Source of the DNA: Rubrivivax sp.
Lineage (GTDB): Bacteria > Pseudomonadota > Gammaproteobacteria > Burkholderiales > Burkholderiaceae_C
Direction of reading: 5' to 3'
Assembly (NCBI GenBank): GCA_020720385.1
Contig: DYOR01000003.1
Span: forward strand, 1,957 to 65,956
DNA: 64,000 nucleotides
Below the pieces are notes generated by a model. That model saw only the letters and a list, made by a program, of their open reading frames with translations. It was not told the DNA's origin and ran no database searches. Position 1 is the first letter of the stretch, and every line of letters starts with the position of its first letter. Below, piece by piece: positions 38,265 through 47,877 of this stretch. The position numbers were made by a program, and so were the translations under genes.

Positions 38265-38594
38265 TCACCTCACTTTTCCCAACAGGGTCTGCACATCATC
38301 GAGCACCGCCCCCAGCGCCGCCTGCTGGGCTTCGCTCACGCCCAGGCGCGACTGCAGCTCCTGCTGCATGAAGCACACCGTCATCTGCACGTAGGTGCTG
38401 TCCAGCGCCTTGCGCACGGCGGCCATCTGGCTGGCGATGTCGACGCAGGCCTGGTCTTCCTCGATCATGCGCTGCACGCCGCGCAACTGACCCTCGGCGC
38501 GGCGCAGGCGGTTGAGCAGGTCGACGCGGTCGGCCTCGGCGGTGAGCTTGGACATCGAGCAATGCTGGATGCCTGACCGCTCGGGGGTATTCAT
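38265..38594 (-). CDS. CsoR/FrmR/CstR (DUF156) family repressor
   Basis: LLNRLRRAEGQLRGVQRMIEEDQACVDIASQMAAVRKAL. Confidence 0.9.
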   Translation of the reverse strand: MNTPERSGIQHCSMSKLTAEADRVDLLNRLRRAEGQLRGVQRMIEEDQACVDIASQMAAVRKALDSTYVQMTVCFMQQELQSRLGVSEAQQAALGAVLDDVQTLLGKVR

Positions 38595-38596
38595 GC

Positions 38597-38821
38597 CTAC
38601 CTCGTGCAGGCCGCGGGCGCGTCGGGAACGCCCAGCTTGCGCAGCATCCAGCCCAGCGGGCAGACGTTGGTGAAGCCGAACTGCAGCAGGTTGGCGCCGA
38701 CGAAGGCGGTGAACGCCAGCCACCAGCTCGACAGGTAGAGCGGGCTGCCTTGCACGCCCAGGGCGAGCGAGAGGAGGATGGCGCTGCCGGCAAAGACGTG
38801 GATGAGTCGGTCGACGGTCAT
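38597..38821 (-). CDS. DUF2892-like (YgaP TM) inner-membrane protein
   Basis: MTVDRLIHVFAGSAILLSLALG...NLLQFGFTNVCPLGWMLRKLG. Confidence 0.88.
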   Translation of the reverse strand: MTVDRLIHVFAGSAILLSLALGVQGSPLYLSSWWLAFTAFVGANLLQFGFTNVCPLGWMLRKLGVPDAPAACTR

Positions 38822-41800
38822 GGGGTGTTCCTTTCGGGTTGGTCGTAGCGTTTACGGTAGAGCGCGTAATAGAGGACGGGAATGACCACCAGCGTGAGCA
38901 GCGTGGACACGGCAATGCCGAAGATCAGCGCGATGGCCAGGCCGTTGAAGATCGGGTCGTCGAGGATGAAGAGCGCGCCGATCATCGCCGCCAGCCCGGT
39001 CAGCGCGATGGGCTGCGCGCGCACCGCGGCGGAACTCACCACCGCGGCCTTGAAGTCCATGCCCCGGGCCAGCTGCAGCTCGATGAAGTCGACCAGCAGG
39101 ATGGAGTTGCGCACGATGATGCCGGCCAGGGCGATCATGCCGATCATCGACGTGGCGGTGAACGGCGCGCCCAGCAGCGCGTGGCCGGGCATCACGCCGA
39201 TGATGGTCAGTGGGATCGGCGCCATGATCACCAGCGGCGTGAGGTAGCTCTTGAACTGCGCCACCACCAGCAGGTAGATGAGGATCAGGCCCACGCCGTA
39301 GGCCGCTCCCATGTCGCGGAAGGTCTCGTAGGTGATCTGCGATTCACCGTCCCACTTCACGGCGTACTGGCGGAAGGGGTCGGCGGGCTGGTGGATCCAG
39401 TACTCGGCCACCGCACCGGTGCCGGGCAGGGCGGCCTTCTGCAGGTGGTCGCGGATGGCGAACAGGCCGTACAGCGGCGAGTCCGGCAGCGGCGTGTGCG
39501 GGCCCGCCCGGCGGCCGACGTCGCCGAAGACGTAGCTCACGTTCTGCAGGTCCTTGGTGTAGAGCGTCTTGTCGATCACGCCACGCTCCACGCGCACCAG
39601 TTCGCTCAGCGGCACGAGGGCGCCGTTGGCCGCACGCAAGGGCAGGGCGAGCAGGGCGTCGAGCCCCACCTGTTGCTCGCGCGCCAGCTGCAGGCGCACG
39701 GGCACGGGGTACTTGCTCTGCGCGTCGTGCAGCCAGGCCGCATCCATGCCCGACAGGGCGCCTTGCACGGTGGCGGCCACGGCGGCCACCGGAATGCCCA
39801 GCGACTCGGCGCGCTGGCGCTTCACGCGCAGGAAGGCGCGCGGCGCGTCGATCTGCAGCGTGCTGTCGATGGCGGCGATGTCGGGCGTGGCGGCAAAGGC
39901 CTTCTCGATGCGCCCGGCGAGTTGCTGGCGCCCGGCCTCGTCGGGGCCATAGACCTCGGCCACCAGCGGGCTCATCACCGGCGGGCCCGGGGGCACCTCC
40001 ACCACCTTGAGCTTGGCGCCGTGGCGCACCGCGATCGCTTCCAGTGCCGGGCGCAGCCGCTGGGCGATGGCGTGGCTCTGCTCGTGGCGGTGCGCCTTGT
40101 CGACGAGGTTGACCTGCAGGTCGCCCTGCTCGGCGTCGGCGCGCAGGTAGTACTGGCGCACCAGTCCGTTGAAGGTGATGGGGCTGGCCGTGCCCGCGTA
40201 GCCCTGCATGTTCTGCACTTCGGGCTGGAGCGCGAGGAAGGCGCTCATCTCGTGCAGCGCCGCGGCGGTGTCCTCCAGCGGCGTGCCCGCGGGCATGTCC
40301 ACGACGAGCTGGAACTCGCTCTTGTTGTCGAAGGGCAGCATCTTCAGCACCACGCCCACGGCCCAGGTCGGCACCAGCGCCAGCGCCACCGACAGGGCCA
40401 GCGCAGCGATGATGCCGGCGAGCAGGAACCAGCGTGCACGGGCGCTGTCCAGGAAGGGCTCGAGCAGGCGTGAGAAGCCGCGCGCCATGATGCGGCTGAC
40501 GGCGCTGGGTGCGTGCTGTCCGTGCGGGTGCTCGCCCAGCGCATCGTGCGGCTTCATCAGCTTGAGCGCGAGCCAGGGCGTGACCGTGAAGGCGATGCCC
40601 AGCGACAAGGCCATGCCCAGGCTGGAGTTGATCGGGATGGGGCTCATGTACGGGCCCATCAGCCCGGTGACGAAAGCCATCGGCAGGAGCGCGGCGATGA
40701 CCGTGAAGGTGGCCAGGATGGTCGGTCCGCCGACCTCGTCGACGGCGCGCGGAATGATCTGCCACAAGGGCTTGCCGGGTTCGAGCAACTGGTGGCGATG
40801 GATGTTCTCCACCACCACGATGGCGTCGTCGACGAGGATGCCGATGGAGAAGATGAGCGCGAAGAGCGAGACGCGGTTGAGCGTGAAACCCCAGGCCCAC
40901 GAGGCGAAGAGCGTGGCGGTGAGGGTCAGGATCACCGCGCCGCCGACGATGACGGCTTCGCGCCGGCCCAGTGCCAGCCCGACGAGCAGGATCACCGCGC
41001 CGGTGGCGAAGGCGAGCTTCTGGATGAGCTTGTTGGCCTTCTCCGCCGCCGTCTGCCCGTAGTTGCGCGTGACCGTGGCTTCGACGCCCGCCGGGATCAC
41101 GGTATTGCGCAGCTCTTCGATGCGCTGGCTGGCGGCGCGCGCCACGTCGACGGCGTTCTCGCCGGGCTTCTTGCTCAGGCTGAGGGTCACGGCGGGGTAG
41201 ACCGCGCCGGCGGCATCGCCCGCCGTGGCCTGCGCCCCCGACGCGGCGTGTGCTGCCGCGCCCGGGGTGAACCAGACGTAGTGCTGCGCTTGCGCCGGGG
41301 CCGCTTCGACCCGCGCCACCTCGCGCAGGTAGACCGGCCGACCGGCGTTCACGCCGACGATGAGGTCGCCCACGTCCTGGGCGCTGCGCAGGAACTCGCC
41401 CGTCTCCACCGTGAGCATGCGCGAGCCGGCCGGGTCGGCGGTCTGGCCGGCGGGCATGGCAAAACTGGCGCCGGCCAGCGTCTGCTTCAGGCCGAGCACG
41501 TCGATGCCGCGCTCGCGCAGGCGGCCCGGCTCCAGGGTCACCTGGACCACGCGGCCGGGGCCGCCGATGGTCTGCACCTCGCGCGCGCCGGGCACGCGCT
41601 TGAGCTCGGCTTCCACGGTGTGGGCCACGCGCTCGAGCTCGACCGCGGCGGTGCCGTCGCGGCTCCACAGCGTGACGCCGAGCACCGGCACGTCGTCGAT
41701 GCCCTTGGGCTTGACGATGGGGGCGAGCGTGCCGACGTCGCGTGGCAGCCAGTTCTGGTTGGCGTTGAGCACGTCGAACACGCGCACCAGCGCTTCGGTG

Positions 41801-42141
41801 CGCGGCACGCCGACCTTGAACTGCACGGTGAGCACGGCCATCCCGGGGCGCGACACCGAGTACGTGTGCTCGATGCCGGCGATCTGGCCGAGCACCTGCT
41901 CGGCCGGTCGGGCGACCATGTTCTGCACGTCGGCGCTGCTTGCCCCGGGGAAGGGGATGAGCACGTTGGCCATGGTGACGTTGATCTGCGGCTCTTCCTC
42001 GCGCGGCGTGACGAGGACCGCAAAGAGGCCGAGCAGCAGCGCCACCAGCGCCAGCAGCGGCGTCAGCGGGTTGCTCTGGAAGGCCGCGGCCAGGCGGCCG
42101 GAGACGCCCAGTGCAGCGGCGGGGGCGTGGGGATCGCTCAC
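38818..42141 (-). CDS. RND efflux transporter permease
   Basis: 1107 aa, RND/AcrB-like; overlaps the DUF2892 gene. Confidence 0.93.
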   Translation of the reverse strand: MSDPHAPAAALGVSGRLAAAFQSNPLTPLLALVALLLGLFAVLVTPREEEPQINVTMANVLIPFPGASSADVQNMVARPAEQVLGQIAGIEHTYSVSRPGMAVLTVQFKVGVPRTEALVRVFDVLNANQNWLPRDVGTLAPIVKPKGIDDVPVLGVTLWSRDGTAAVELERVAHTVEAELKRVPGAREVQTIGGPGRVVQVTLEPGRLRERGIDVLGLKQTLAGASFAMPAGQTADPAGSRMLTVETGEFLRSAQDVGDLIVGVNAGRPVYLREVARVEAAPAQAQHYVWFTPGAAAHAASGAQATAGDAAGAVYPAVTLSLSKKPGENAVDVARAASQRIEELRNTVIPAGVEATVTRNYGQTAAEKANKLIQKLAFATGAVILLVGLALGRREAVIVGGAVILTLTATLFASWAWGFTLNRVSLFALIFSIGILVDDAIVVVENIHRHQLLEPGKPLWQIIPRAVDEVGGPTILATFTVIAALLPMAFVTGLMGPYMSPIPINSSLGMALSLGIAFTVTPWLALKLMKPHDALGEHPHGQHAPSAVSRIMARGFSRLLEPFLDSARARWFLLAGIIAALALSVALALVPTWAVGVVLKMLPFDNKSEFQLVVDMPAGTPLEDTAAALHEMSAFLALQPEVQNMQGYAGTASPITFNGLVRQYYLRADAEQGDLQVNLVDKAHRHEQSHAIAQRLRPALEAIAVRHGAKLKVVEVPPGPPVMSPLVAEVYGPDEAGRQQLAGRIEKAFAATPDIAAIDSTLQIDAPRAFLRVKRQRAESLGIPVAAVAATVQGALSGMDAAWLHDAQSKYPVPVRLQLAREQQVGLDALLALPLRAANGALVPLSELVRVERGVIDKTLYTKDLQNVSYVFGDVGRRAGPHTPLPDSPLYGLFAIRDHLQKAALPGTGAVAEYWIHQPADPFRQYAVKWDGESQITYETFRDMGAAYGVGLILIYLLVVAQFKSYLTPLVIMAPIPLTIIGVMPGHALLGAPFTATSMIGMIALAGIIVRNSILLVDFIELQLARGMDFKAAVVSSAAVRAQPIALTGLAAMIGALFILDDPIFNGLAIALIFGIAVSTLLTLVVIPVLYYALYRKRYDQPERNTP

Positions 42142-42148
42142 CGGCGTC

Positions 42149-43207
42149 TCACTTCGCCGGCCGGGCGTCGACCAGCCCGGCCTTCAAGGCGTCCACGGCG
42201 ATGCGCTCCCCGGGTTGCAGGCCGGCGAGCACGGCCACGCCTTGCGCGCCCTGGTCGGCGCCCAGGCGCACGGCGCGCAGCACGTAGCCGTTGCCCTGGG
42301 CCACGTACACGGCCGTGAGCTCGCCGCGGCGCAGCACGGCCGCTAGCGGCACGACCAGCGGCCCCGCTGCCGCAGCCGCTGCGGCGGCGGTCGCTGCCGC
42401 ACCACCGAAGTGCACGCGCACCACCTGTCCGGGCGTCGCCCCTTCGGTGGCCACGGGTGGCAGGTCGAGCCGCCATTCGATGGTCTGCGATACGGGGTCG
42501 GTGGTCGCCAGTTCGGTGCGCCGCATCGGCGTCACCGCCTTGCCATTGGGCAGGTCGACGTCGATGTGCTGGGCGGCGCGGGCGGCCGCGGCCCGCGACA
42601 CGCCCACCTGCACCACCGCGCGCAGCGCGCCCGGCGCATACACGGTGGCCACCGGCCGCCCGGGTGTGGCGAGGTCACCGGTGTCCAGGTGCGTGGCCAG
42701 CACGATGCCGTCGAAAGGCGCCGTCACGCTGGCGAAGCCGCGTGCCAGCAGCGCCTGTGCGCGGCCTGCCTGGGCCTGCTGCAGGCCGGCCTGCACGGCC
42801 TTCCACTGCGTCTCGGCGACGTCCAGCGCGGCCTGGCTGACGAAGCCCTGGGCACGCAGTTCGCGCGTGCGCTCGGCGTTGATGCGCGCATTGCTCGCCT
42901 CCGCCTGTGCCTGCACCACCGCCGCTTCGCTGCGCTGCAGGCCCGCGGCCGCGTCGCGCTCGTCGATGCGCGCCAGCAGCTGTCCGGCCTTGACGCGGTC
43001 GCCCGCCTTCACCGCCAGTTGCAGCACGCTGCCACCGACCTGCGCGGCCACCGTGGCCTGGCGCAGCGCCTGCAAGCTGCCGTCGATCTCGAAGCCACCG
43101 GAGCCCGCCCCGCGCTGGACGGTCATCGTGGCCACGTCGGCAGCCAGCGCCAGCGCGGGCAGGAGGGCCAGCGCAGCCCACAGGAAGGAATGATGTTTGA
43201 TACCCAT
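42149..43207 (-). CDS. RND periplasmic adaptor (MFP) subunit
   Basis: HlyD-like biotinyl-lipoyl halves, signal peptide; upstream of the RND permease. Confidence 0.9.
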   Translation of the reverse strand: MGIKHHSFLWAALALLPALALAADVATMTVQRGAGSGGFEIDGSLQALRQATVAAQVGGSVLQLAVKAGDRVKAGQLLARIDERDAAAGLQRSEAAVVQAQAEASNARINAERTRELRAQGFVSQAALDVAETQWKAVQAGLQQAQAGRAQALLARGFASVTAPFDGIVLATHLDTGDLATPGRPVATVYAPGALRAVVQVGVSRAAAARAAQHIDVDLPNGKAVTPMRRTELATTDPVSQTIEWRLDLPPVATEGATPGQVVRVHFGGAAATAAAAAAAAGPLVVPLAAVLRRGELTAVYVAQGNGYVLRAVRLGADQGAQGVAVLAGLQPGERIAVDALKAGLVDARPAK

Positions 43208-43239
43208 TTGGGTATGTTAGCAGATACGGTGCAGGGTAT
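43200..43239. promoter_or_regulatory. two adjacent 16-bp dyads, candidate CsoR-family operator
   Basis: ATACCCATTTGGGTAT (43200-43215) and ATACGGTGCAGGGTAT (43224-43239). Confidence 0.55.
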
Positions 43240-43356
43240 GCATAGGGAGCGTGTGACGTGCCCCTGGCGGCGCCCCAACGGCGCTCGCAAGCCAGGGATT
43301 GCACGTATTCCGAATTTGATCTATGTCATTAGCATGCGCCGGCCAAGGAGATACCC

Positions 43357-43824
43357 ATGCAAACTCGTCGGGAACTACTGAACCAGTCGGCCAAGGTGGC
43401 TGGCATGCTCGCGGCACTCGGGCTGCTGCCCTCGTGGGCGCAGGCCCAGGCGGCGGGCTACCAGAGCGCGGCCTTCGAGGCCAAGCACATGGCCGACGTG
43501 ATGAAGGCCCTGGGCGCGGGAGCGCCGGCCGAAAGCAAGGGCGTCATCGTCACCGGCCCGGACATCGCCGAGAACGGCGCCGTGGTGCCGGTCGGTGCCT
43601 CGTCCTCCCTGCCCGGCGTGAAGCGGCTGCTGCTGCTCGTGGAGAAGAACCCCACCATGCTCTCGGCGATGTTCGACGTCACCGATGCCGTGGACGCGAA
43701 CTTCATCACCCGCGTGAAGATGGGCCAGTCGTCCAACGTCTTCGCCGTGGCGCTGATGGCCGACGGCAAGGCGCTGTACGCGGTCAAGGAAGTCAAGGTC
43801 ACGCTGGGCGGCTGCGGCGGCTGA
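43357..43824 (+). CDS. soxY: SoxY sulfur-carrier protein
   Basis: C-terminal VTLGGCGG swinging-arm motif. Confidence 0.96.
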   Translation: MQTRRELLNQSAKVAGMLAALGLLPSWAQAQAAGYQSAAFEAKHMADVMKALGAGAPAESKGVIVTGPDIAENGAVVPVGASSSLPGVKRLLLLVEKNPTMLSAMFDVTDAVDANFITRVKMGQSSNVFAVALMADGKALYAVKEVKVTLGGCGG

Positions 43825-43865
43825 ACGCACGGCCCTCCACGCACACCGCTTCAAGGAGATACACC

Positions 43866-44177
43866 ATGGCAGATCCGATGCGCATCCGCGCGCAAGTTGC
43901 AGGCGACCAGGCCACCGTTCGCGTCCTCATGGGCCACGAGATGGAGACCGGGCAGCGCAAGGACTCCTCCGGCAAGGTCATTCCGGCCTGGTACATCCAG
44001 ACCGTCAGCGCGCAGCTCAACGGCAAGACGGTGATGTCGGCGCAGTGGGGCCCTTCGGTCTCGAAGAACCCGTTCCTGCAGTTCAACATCAAGGGGGCCA
44101 AGACCGGCGACAAGGTCAGCGTCACCTGGGTCGACAACAAGGGCGACAAGCGCACCGACGAGGCGTCCGTCGCCTGA
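43866..44177 (+). CDS. soxZ: SoxZ
   Basis: Ig-like SoxZ, follows soxY. Confidence 0.95.
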   Translation: MADPMRIRAQVAGDQATVRVLMGHEMETGQRKDSSGKVIPAWYIQTVSAQLNGKTVMSAQWGPSVSKNPFLQFNIKGAKTGDKVSVTWVDNKGDKRTDEASVA

Positions 44178-44201
44178 AGCCGCCAACACGCGAGGACGAC
44201 G

Positions 44202-44999
44202 ATGCGCTTCATTCCCCTCCTGGCCCTGGCCTTGATTTCGACCGGCGCGGCGCAGGCGCAGACCAAGACCGCGCTCGACGCCATTGCCGAGTACCGCGCC
44301 ATGCTTGCCGACGGCAATCCCGCCGAGCTCTTCGAGGCCAAGGGCGAAGACCTCTGGAAGACCCGACGCGGGGCGAAGAACGCGACGCTCGAGCAGTGCG
44401 ACCTGGGCAAGGGCCCGGGCGTGGTGAAGGGCGTGTTCGTCGAGCTGCCGCGGCGCTTTGCCGACACCGGCAAGGTGCAGGACCTGGAGTCACGTCTGCT
44501 CACCTGCATGGAGACGCTGCAGGGCTTCGATGCGGCGGCGATCGCCCGCACGCCCTTCGGCAAGGGCGAGCAGGTGAATCTGGAGGCGCTTGCGGCCTGG
44601 ATCTCCGCCGAGTCCCGCGGCCAGCGCTTCAACCTGCCGCAGGTCCATGCCGAAGAGCGCACGATGTTCGAGCTGGGCAAGCGGGCCTTTTTCTTCCGCG
44701 CCGGGCCGCACGACTTCGCCTGCGCCTCGTGCCACGGCCAGCCCGGCAAGCGCATCCGCATGCAGGACCTGCCCGACCTGACGCGCAACCCGGGCGACGG
44801 CATCGGCTTTGCCGCCTGGCCTGCGTACCGCGTGAGCAGCGGCGAGATGTGGGGCATGCAGCGCCGGCTCAACGACTGCTACCGCCAGCAGCGTTTCCCG
44901 TACCCGGGCTACGCCTCCGACGTGACCATCGCCCTGGCGGTGTACATGGGGGTCAACGCCAAGGGCGCCGAGTCCATTGCCCCTGCGCTCAAGCGCTGA
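44202..44999 (+). CDS. soxA: SoxA, c-type cytochrome
   Basis: CASCHGQPGKRIRMQDLPDLTRNPG, PYPGYASDVTIALA. Confidence 0.95.
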   Translation: MRFIPLLALALISTGAAQAQTKTALDAIAEYRAMLADGNPAELFEAKGEDLWKTRRGAKNATLEQCDLGKGPGVVKGVFVELPRRFADTGKVQDLESRLLTCMETLQGFDAAAIARTPFGKGEQVNLEALAAWISAESRGQRFNLPQVHAEERTMFELGKRAFFFRAGPHDFACASCHGQPGKRIRMQDLPDLTRNPGDGIGFAAWPAYRVSSGEMWGMQRRLNDCYRQQRFPYPGYASDVTIALAVYMGVNAKGAESIAPALKR

Positions 45000-45015
45000 A
45001 CGGGAGCCAGCCCGC

Positions 45016-45669
45016 ATGAAGATCATCACCCCTGCCGCGGCCCTGGGCGCGGCGATCCTCCTGGCCGGCTGCGCCACGCCGGCCTCCGCGCCCAAGCCGG
45101 ACTACGACGCCATGCTGGCGTCGATGCTGCACGCTTCGTTCCGCGACCAGGGCATCGCCAAGGCGCAGCGCTTGCAGCAGGACGCGGCCAACGCCGCCTG
45201 TTCCAAGGCCATGGGTGCGGCCTTGCCCGAGGCACAGGCGCAGGCCCTGCGCGAGGCGGCGGCAAAGAGCGTGCGCTGGCCTGCCGACGGCAAGTTTCTC
45301 GGTGACTGGCGTGCGGGGGAGAAGCTCGCGCAGAACGGCCGTGGCATGACCTGGAGCGACAAGTCCGCCGCGCCCGACGCCAACGGCGGCAACTGCTACA
45401 ACTGCCACCAGATCACGCCGGGCGAGATCTCCTTCGGCACCATCGGGCCGAGCCTGCTGCACTACGGCCGCCAGCGCGGGGTCAGCGACCCGGACAGCCC
45501 GACATCGCGGGCGATCGTCGAGTTCACCTGGACCAAGCTCTACAACTCGCGCGCCTTCAGCGCCTGCTCCGAGATGCCGCGCTTCGGCCACGCCGGCGTC
45601 CTCGACGAGGCCCAGCTGAAGAACCTGATGGCCCTGCTGCTCGACCCGAAGTCGCCGGTCAACCAGTAG
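45016..45669 (+). CDS. soxX: SoxX, c-type cytochrome, putative lipoprotein
   Basis: CYNCHQI heme motif; lipobox LLAGC. Confidence 0.94.
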   Translation: MKIITPAAALGAAILLAGCATPASAPKPDYDAMLASMLHASFRDQGIAKAQRLQQDAANAACSKAMGAALPEAQAQALREAAAKSVRWPADGKFLGDWRAGEKLAQNGRGMTWSDKSAAPDANGGNCYNCHQITPGEISFGTIGPSLLHYGRQRGVSDPDSPTSRAIVEFTWTKLYNSRAFSACSEMPRFGHAGVLDEAQLKNLMALLLDPKSPVNQ

Positions 45670-45671
45670 GC

Positions 45672-47408
45672 ATGAACCTCTCCAAGCGCGAGTTCCTGCA
45701 GGTGCTCGGCGCGGCTTCGGCTGCGGGCCTCAACCTGGGCCGCCACGCGCAAGCCAGCGCGGCCAGCGCGCAGCAGGGTCTGTACGACTTGCCGCGCTTC
45801 GGCAACGTCTCGCTGCTGCACATGACGGATTGCCACGCGCAACTGCTGCCCGTGCACTTCCGCGAACCCAGCGTGAACATCGGCGTGGGTGCCATGCGGG
45901 GCCAGCTGCCCCACCTGGTGGGTGAAGCGCTGCTCGAGGCCGCGGGCTTGAAGCCGGGTTCGGCGCAGGCGCACGCCTTCACGTACATCGATTTCGAGAC
46001 CGCCGCACGGCGCTATGGACGCATCGGGGGTTTCGCCCACCTGGCCACGCTGGTCAAGCAGCTCAGGGCCAGCCGGCCGGGCGCGTTGCTGCTCGACGGC
46101 GGCGACACCTGGCAGGGCTCGGCCACCGCGCTGTGGACGAACGCGCAGGACATGGTCGATGCCGGCAAGCTGCTCGGCGTGGACGTGATGACCGGCCACT
46201 GGGAGTTCACCTACGGCATGGAGCGGGTGAAGGCCATCGTCGACGGCGACTTCAAGGGCCAGGTCGAGTTCGTCGCCCAGAACGTCACCACCAGCGACTT
46301 CGGCGACCCGGTGTTCAAGCCCTACGTGATGCGCGCCATCAACGGCGTGCCGGTGGCGATCATCGGCCAGGCCTTCCCCTACACGCCCATTGCCAACCCG
46401 CGCTACATGGTGGCCGACTGGAGCTTCGGCATCCAGGACGAGAACCTGCAGAAGATCGTCGACGAAGCCCGCGGCAAGGGCGCGCAGGTGGTCGTCGTGC
46501 TCTCGCACAACGGCATGGACGTGGACCTGAAGATGGCCCGCCGCGTGCGCGGCATCGACGCCATCTTCGGCGGCCACACGCACGACGGCGTTCCCGTCGC
46601 CGTGCCGGTGGCCAACGCGGGGGGCAAGACGCTTGTCACCAACGCCGGCAGCAACGGCAAGTTCCTCGGCGTGATGGATTTCGAGGTCAAGGCCGGCAAG
46701 GTGGCCGACTTCCGCTACCGGCTGCTGCCGGTGTTCGCCGACCAGTTGCCGGCCGACCCGGCCATGGCCGCACTCATCACCAGGGTGCGCGCTCCCTACG
46801 AGACCCAGCTGGCGGAGAAGCTCGCCGTCACCGACGGCCTGCTCTACCGCCGCGGCAACTTCAACGGCAGCTGGGATCAACTGGTGTGCGATGCGCTCAT
46901 CGATGTGCAGGGCGCCGACATCGCCTTCTCGCCGGGCTTCCGCTGGGGCACGACCCTGCTCCCGGGCGACACCATCACGCGCGAACTGATGATGGACCAG
47001 CTGGCCATCACCTACCCCTACGCCACGCTCGCGCCGATGAGCGGCGCGATGATCAAGACCGTCCTCGAAGACGTGGCCGACAACCTCTTCAACCCCGACC
47101 CGTACTACCAGCAGGGCGGCGACATGGTGCGCGTGGGCGGCATGCAGTACACGATGACGCCGGGCGAGAAGATGGGCGCGCGCATCTCCGACATGCGCCT
47201 GGGCGGCAAGCCCATCGAGGCGGACAAGACCTACAAGGTGGCGGGCTGGGCGCCGGTGTCCGAGCAGGCGCGCAGCGCCCCCGGAAACAAGCCGGTGTGG
47301 GAGCTCGTCGAGACCTGGATCGAGTCGCAACCCGGTGGCCGCGTCAAGGCGCGTCGCATCAACACCCCCCGTCTCGTCGCCACCCAGGGCAATCCTGGCC
47401 TGGCCTGA
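45672..47408 (+). CDS. soxB: SoxB, thiosulfohydrolase
   Basis: LLHMTDCHAQLLPVHFREPS; HWEFTYG; GGHTHDGVP. Confidence 0.97.
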   Translation: MNLSKREFLQVLGAASAAGLNLGRHAQASAASAQQGLYDLPRFGNVSLLHMTDCHAQLLPVHFREPSVNIGVGAMRGQLPHLVGEALLEAAGLKPGSAQAHAFTYIDFETAARRYGRIGGFAHLATLVKQLRASRPGALLLDGGDTWQGSATALWTNAQDMVDAGKLLGVDVMTGHWEFTYGMERVKAIVDGDFKGQVEFVAQNVTTSDFGDPVFKPYVMRAINGVPVAIIGQAFPYTPIANPRYMVADWSFGIQDENLQKIVDEARGKGAQVVVVLSHNGMDVDLKMARRVRGIDAIFGGHTHDGVPVAVPVANAGGKTLVTNAGSNGKFLGVMDFEVKAGKVADFRYRLLPVFADQLPADPAMAALITRVRAPYETQLAEKLAVTDGLLYRRGNFNGSWDQLVCDALIDVQGADIAFSPGFRWGTTLLPGDTITRELMMDQLAITYPYATLAPMSGAMIKTVLEDVADNLFNPDPYYQQGGDMVRVGGMQYTMTPGEKMGARISDMRLGGKPIEADKTYKVAGWAPVSEQARSAPGNKPVWELVETWIESQPGGRVKARRINTPRLVATQGNPGLA

Positions 47409-47441
47409 TCGACCCGCCCGATGCACCCCAGGAGACCCACC

Positions 47442-47858
47442 ATGCGCAGCTTCCGCCAGATCCTCGCCGCCGTCCTGCTTGCCGCCTGTGCCGCATCGGC
47501 CTGGGCGCAGGACATGGTCGTGTACCACATCGACGACATGTCCGTGCAGGCGCTCAAGGGCCTGCGCAACATCCGCAACCACCTCGATGTGGACCCCGCC
47601 GCGAAGATCACCGTGGTGACGCATGCGCTGGGCGTGGACTTCCTCCTCGAAGGGGCGAAGGACGTCAACGGCGGCGTCTTCGCCGGCCCGGTGGCCGCAC
47701 TGGTCGGGCGTGGGGTGAAGTTCGAGGTCTGCGAGATCACCCTGAAGAACCGCAACCTGAAGAAGGAGCAGTTCATCCAGGAGGCCGACTTCACGCCCTC
47801 GGGCGTGGTGCGCCTGGCCAAGCTGCAGAAGCAGGGAGCGGCCTACATCAAACCGTGA
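47442..47858 (+). CDS. exported DsrE-like family protein
   Basis: Signal peptide; MVVYHIDDMSVQALKGLRNIRNHLDVDP...KITVVTHALGVDFLL. Confidence 0.8.
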   Translation: MRSFRQILAAVLLAACAASAWAQDMVVYHIDDMSVQALKGLRNIRNHLDVDPAAKITVVTHALGVDFLLEGAKDVNGGVFAGPVAALVGRGVKFEVCEITLKNRNLKKEQFIQEADFTPSGVVRLAKLQKQGAAYIKP

Positions 47859-47877
47859 GCACGCCGCGCGCCACGCC

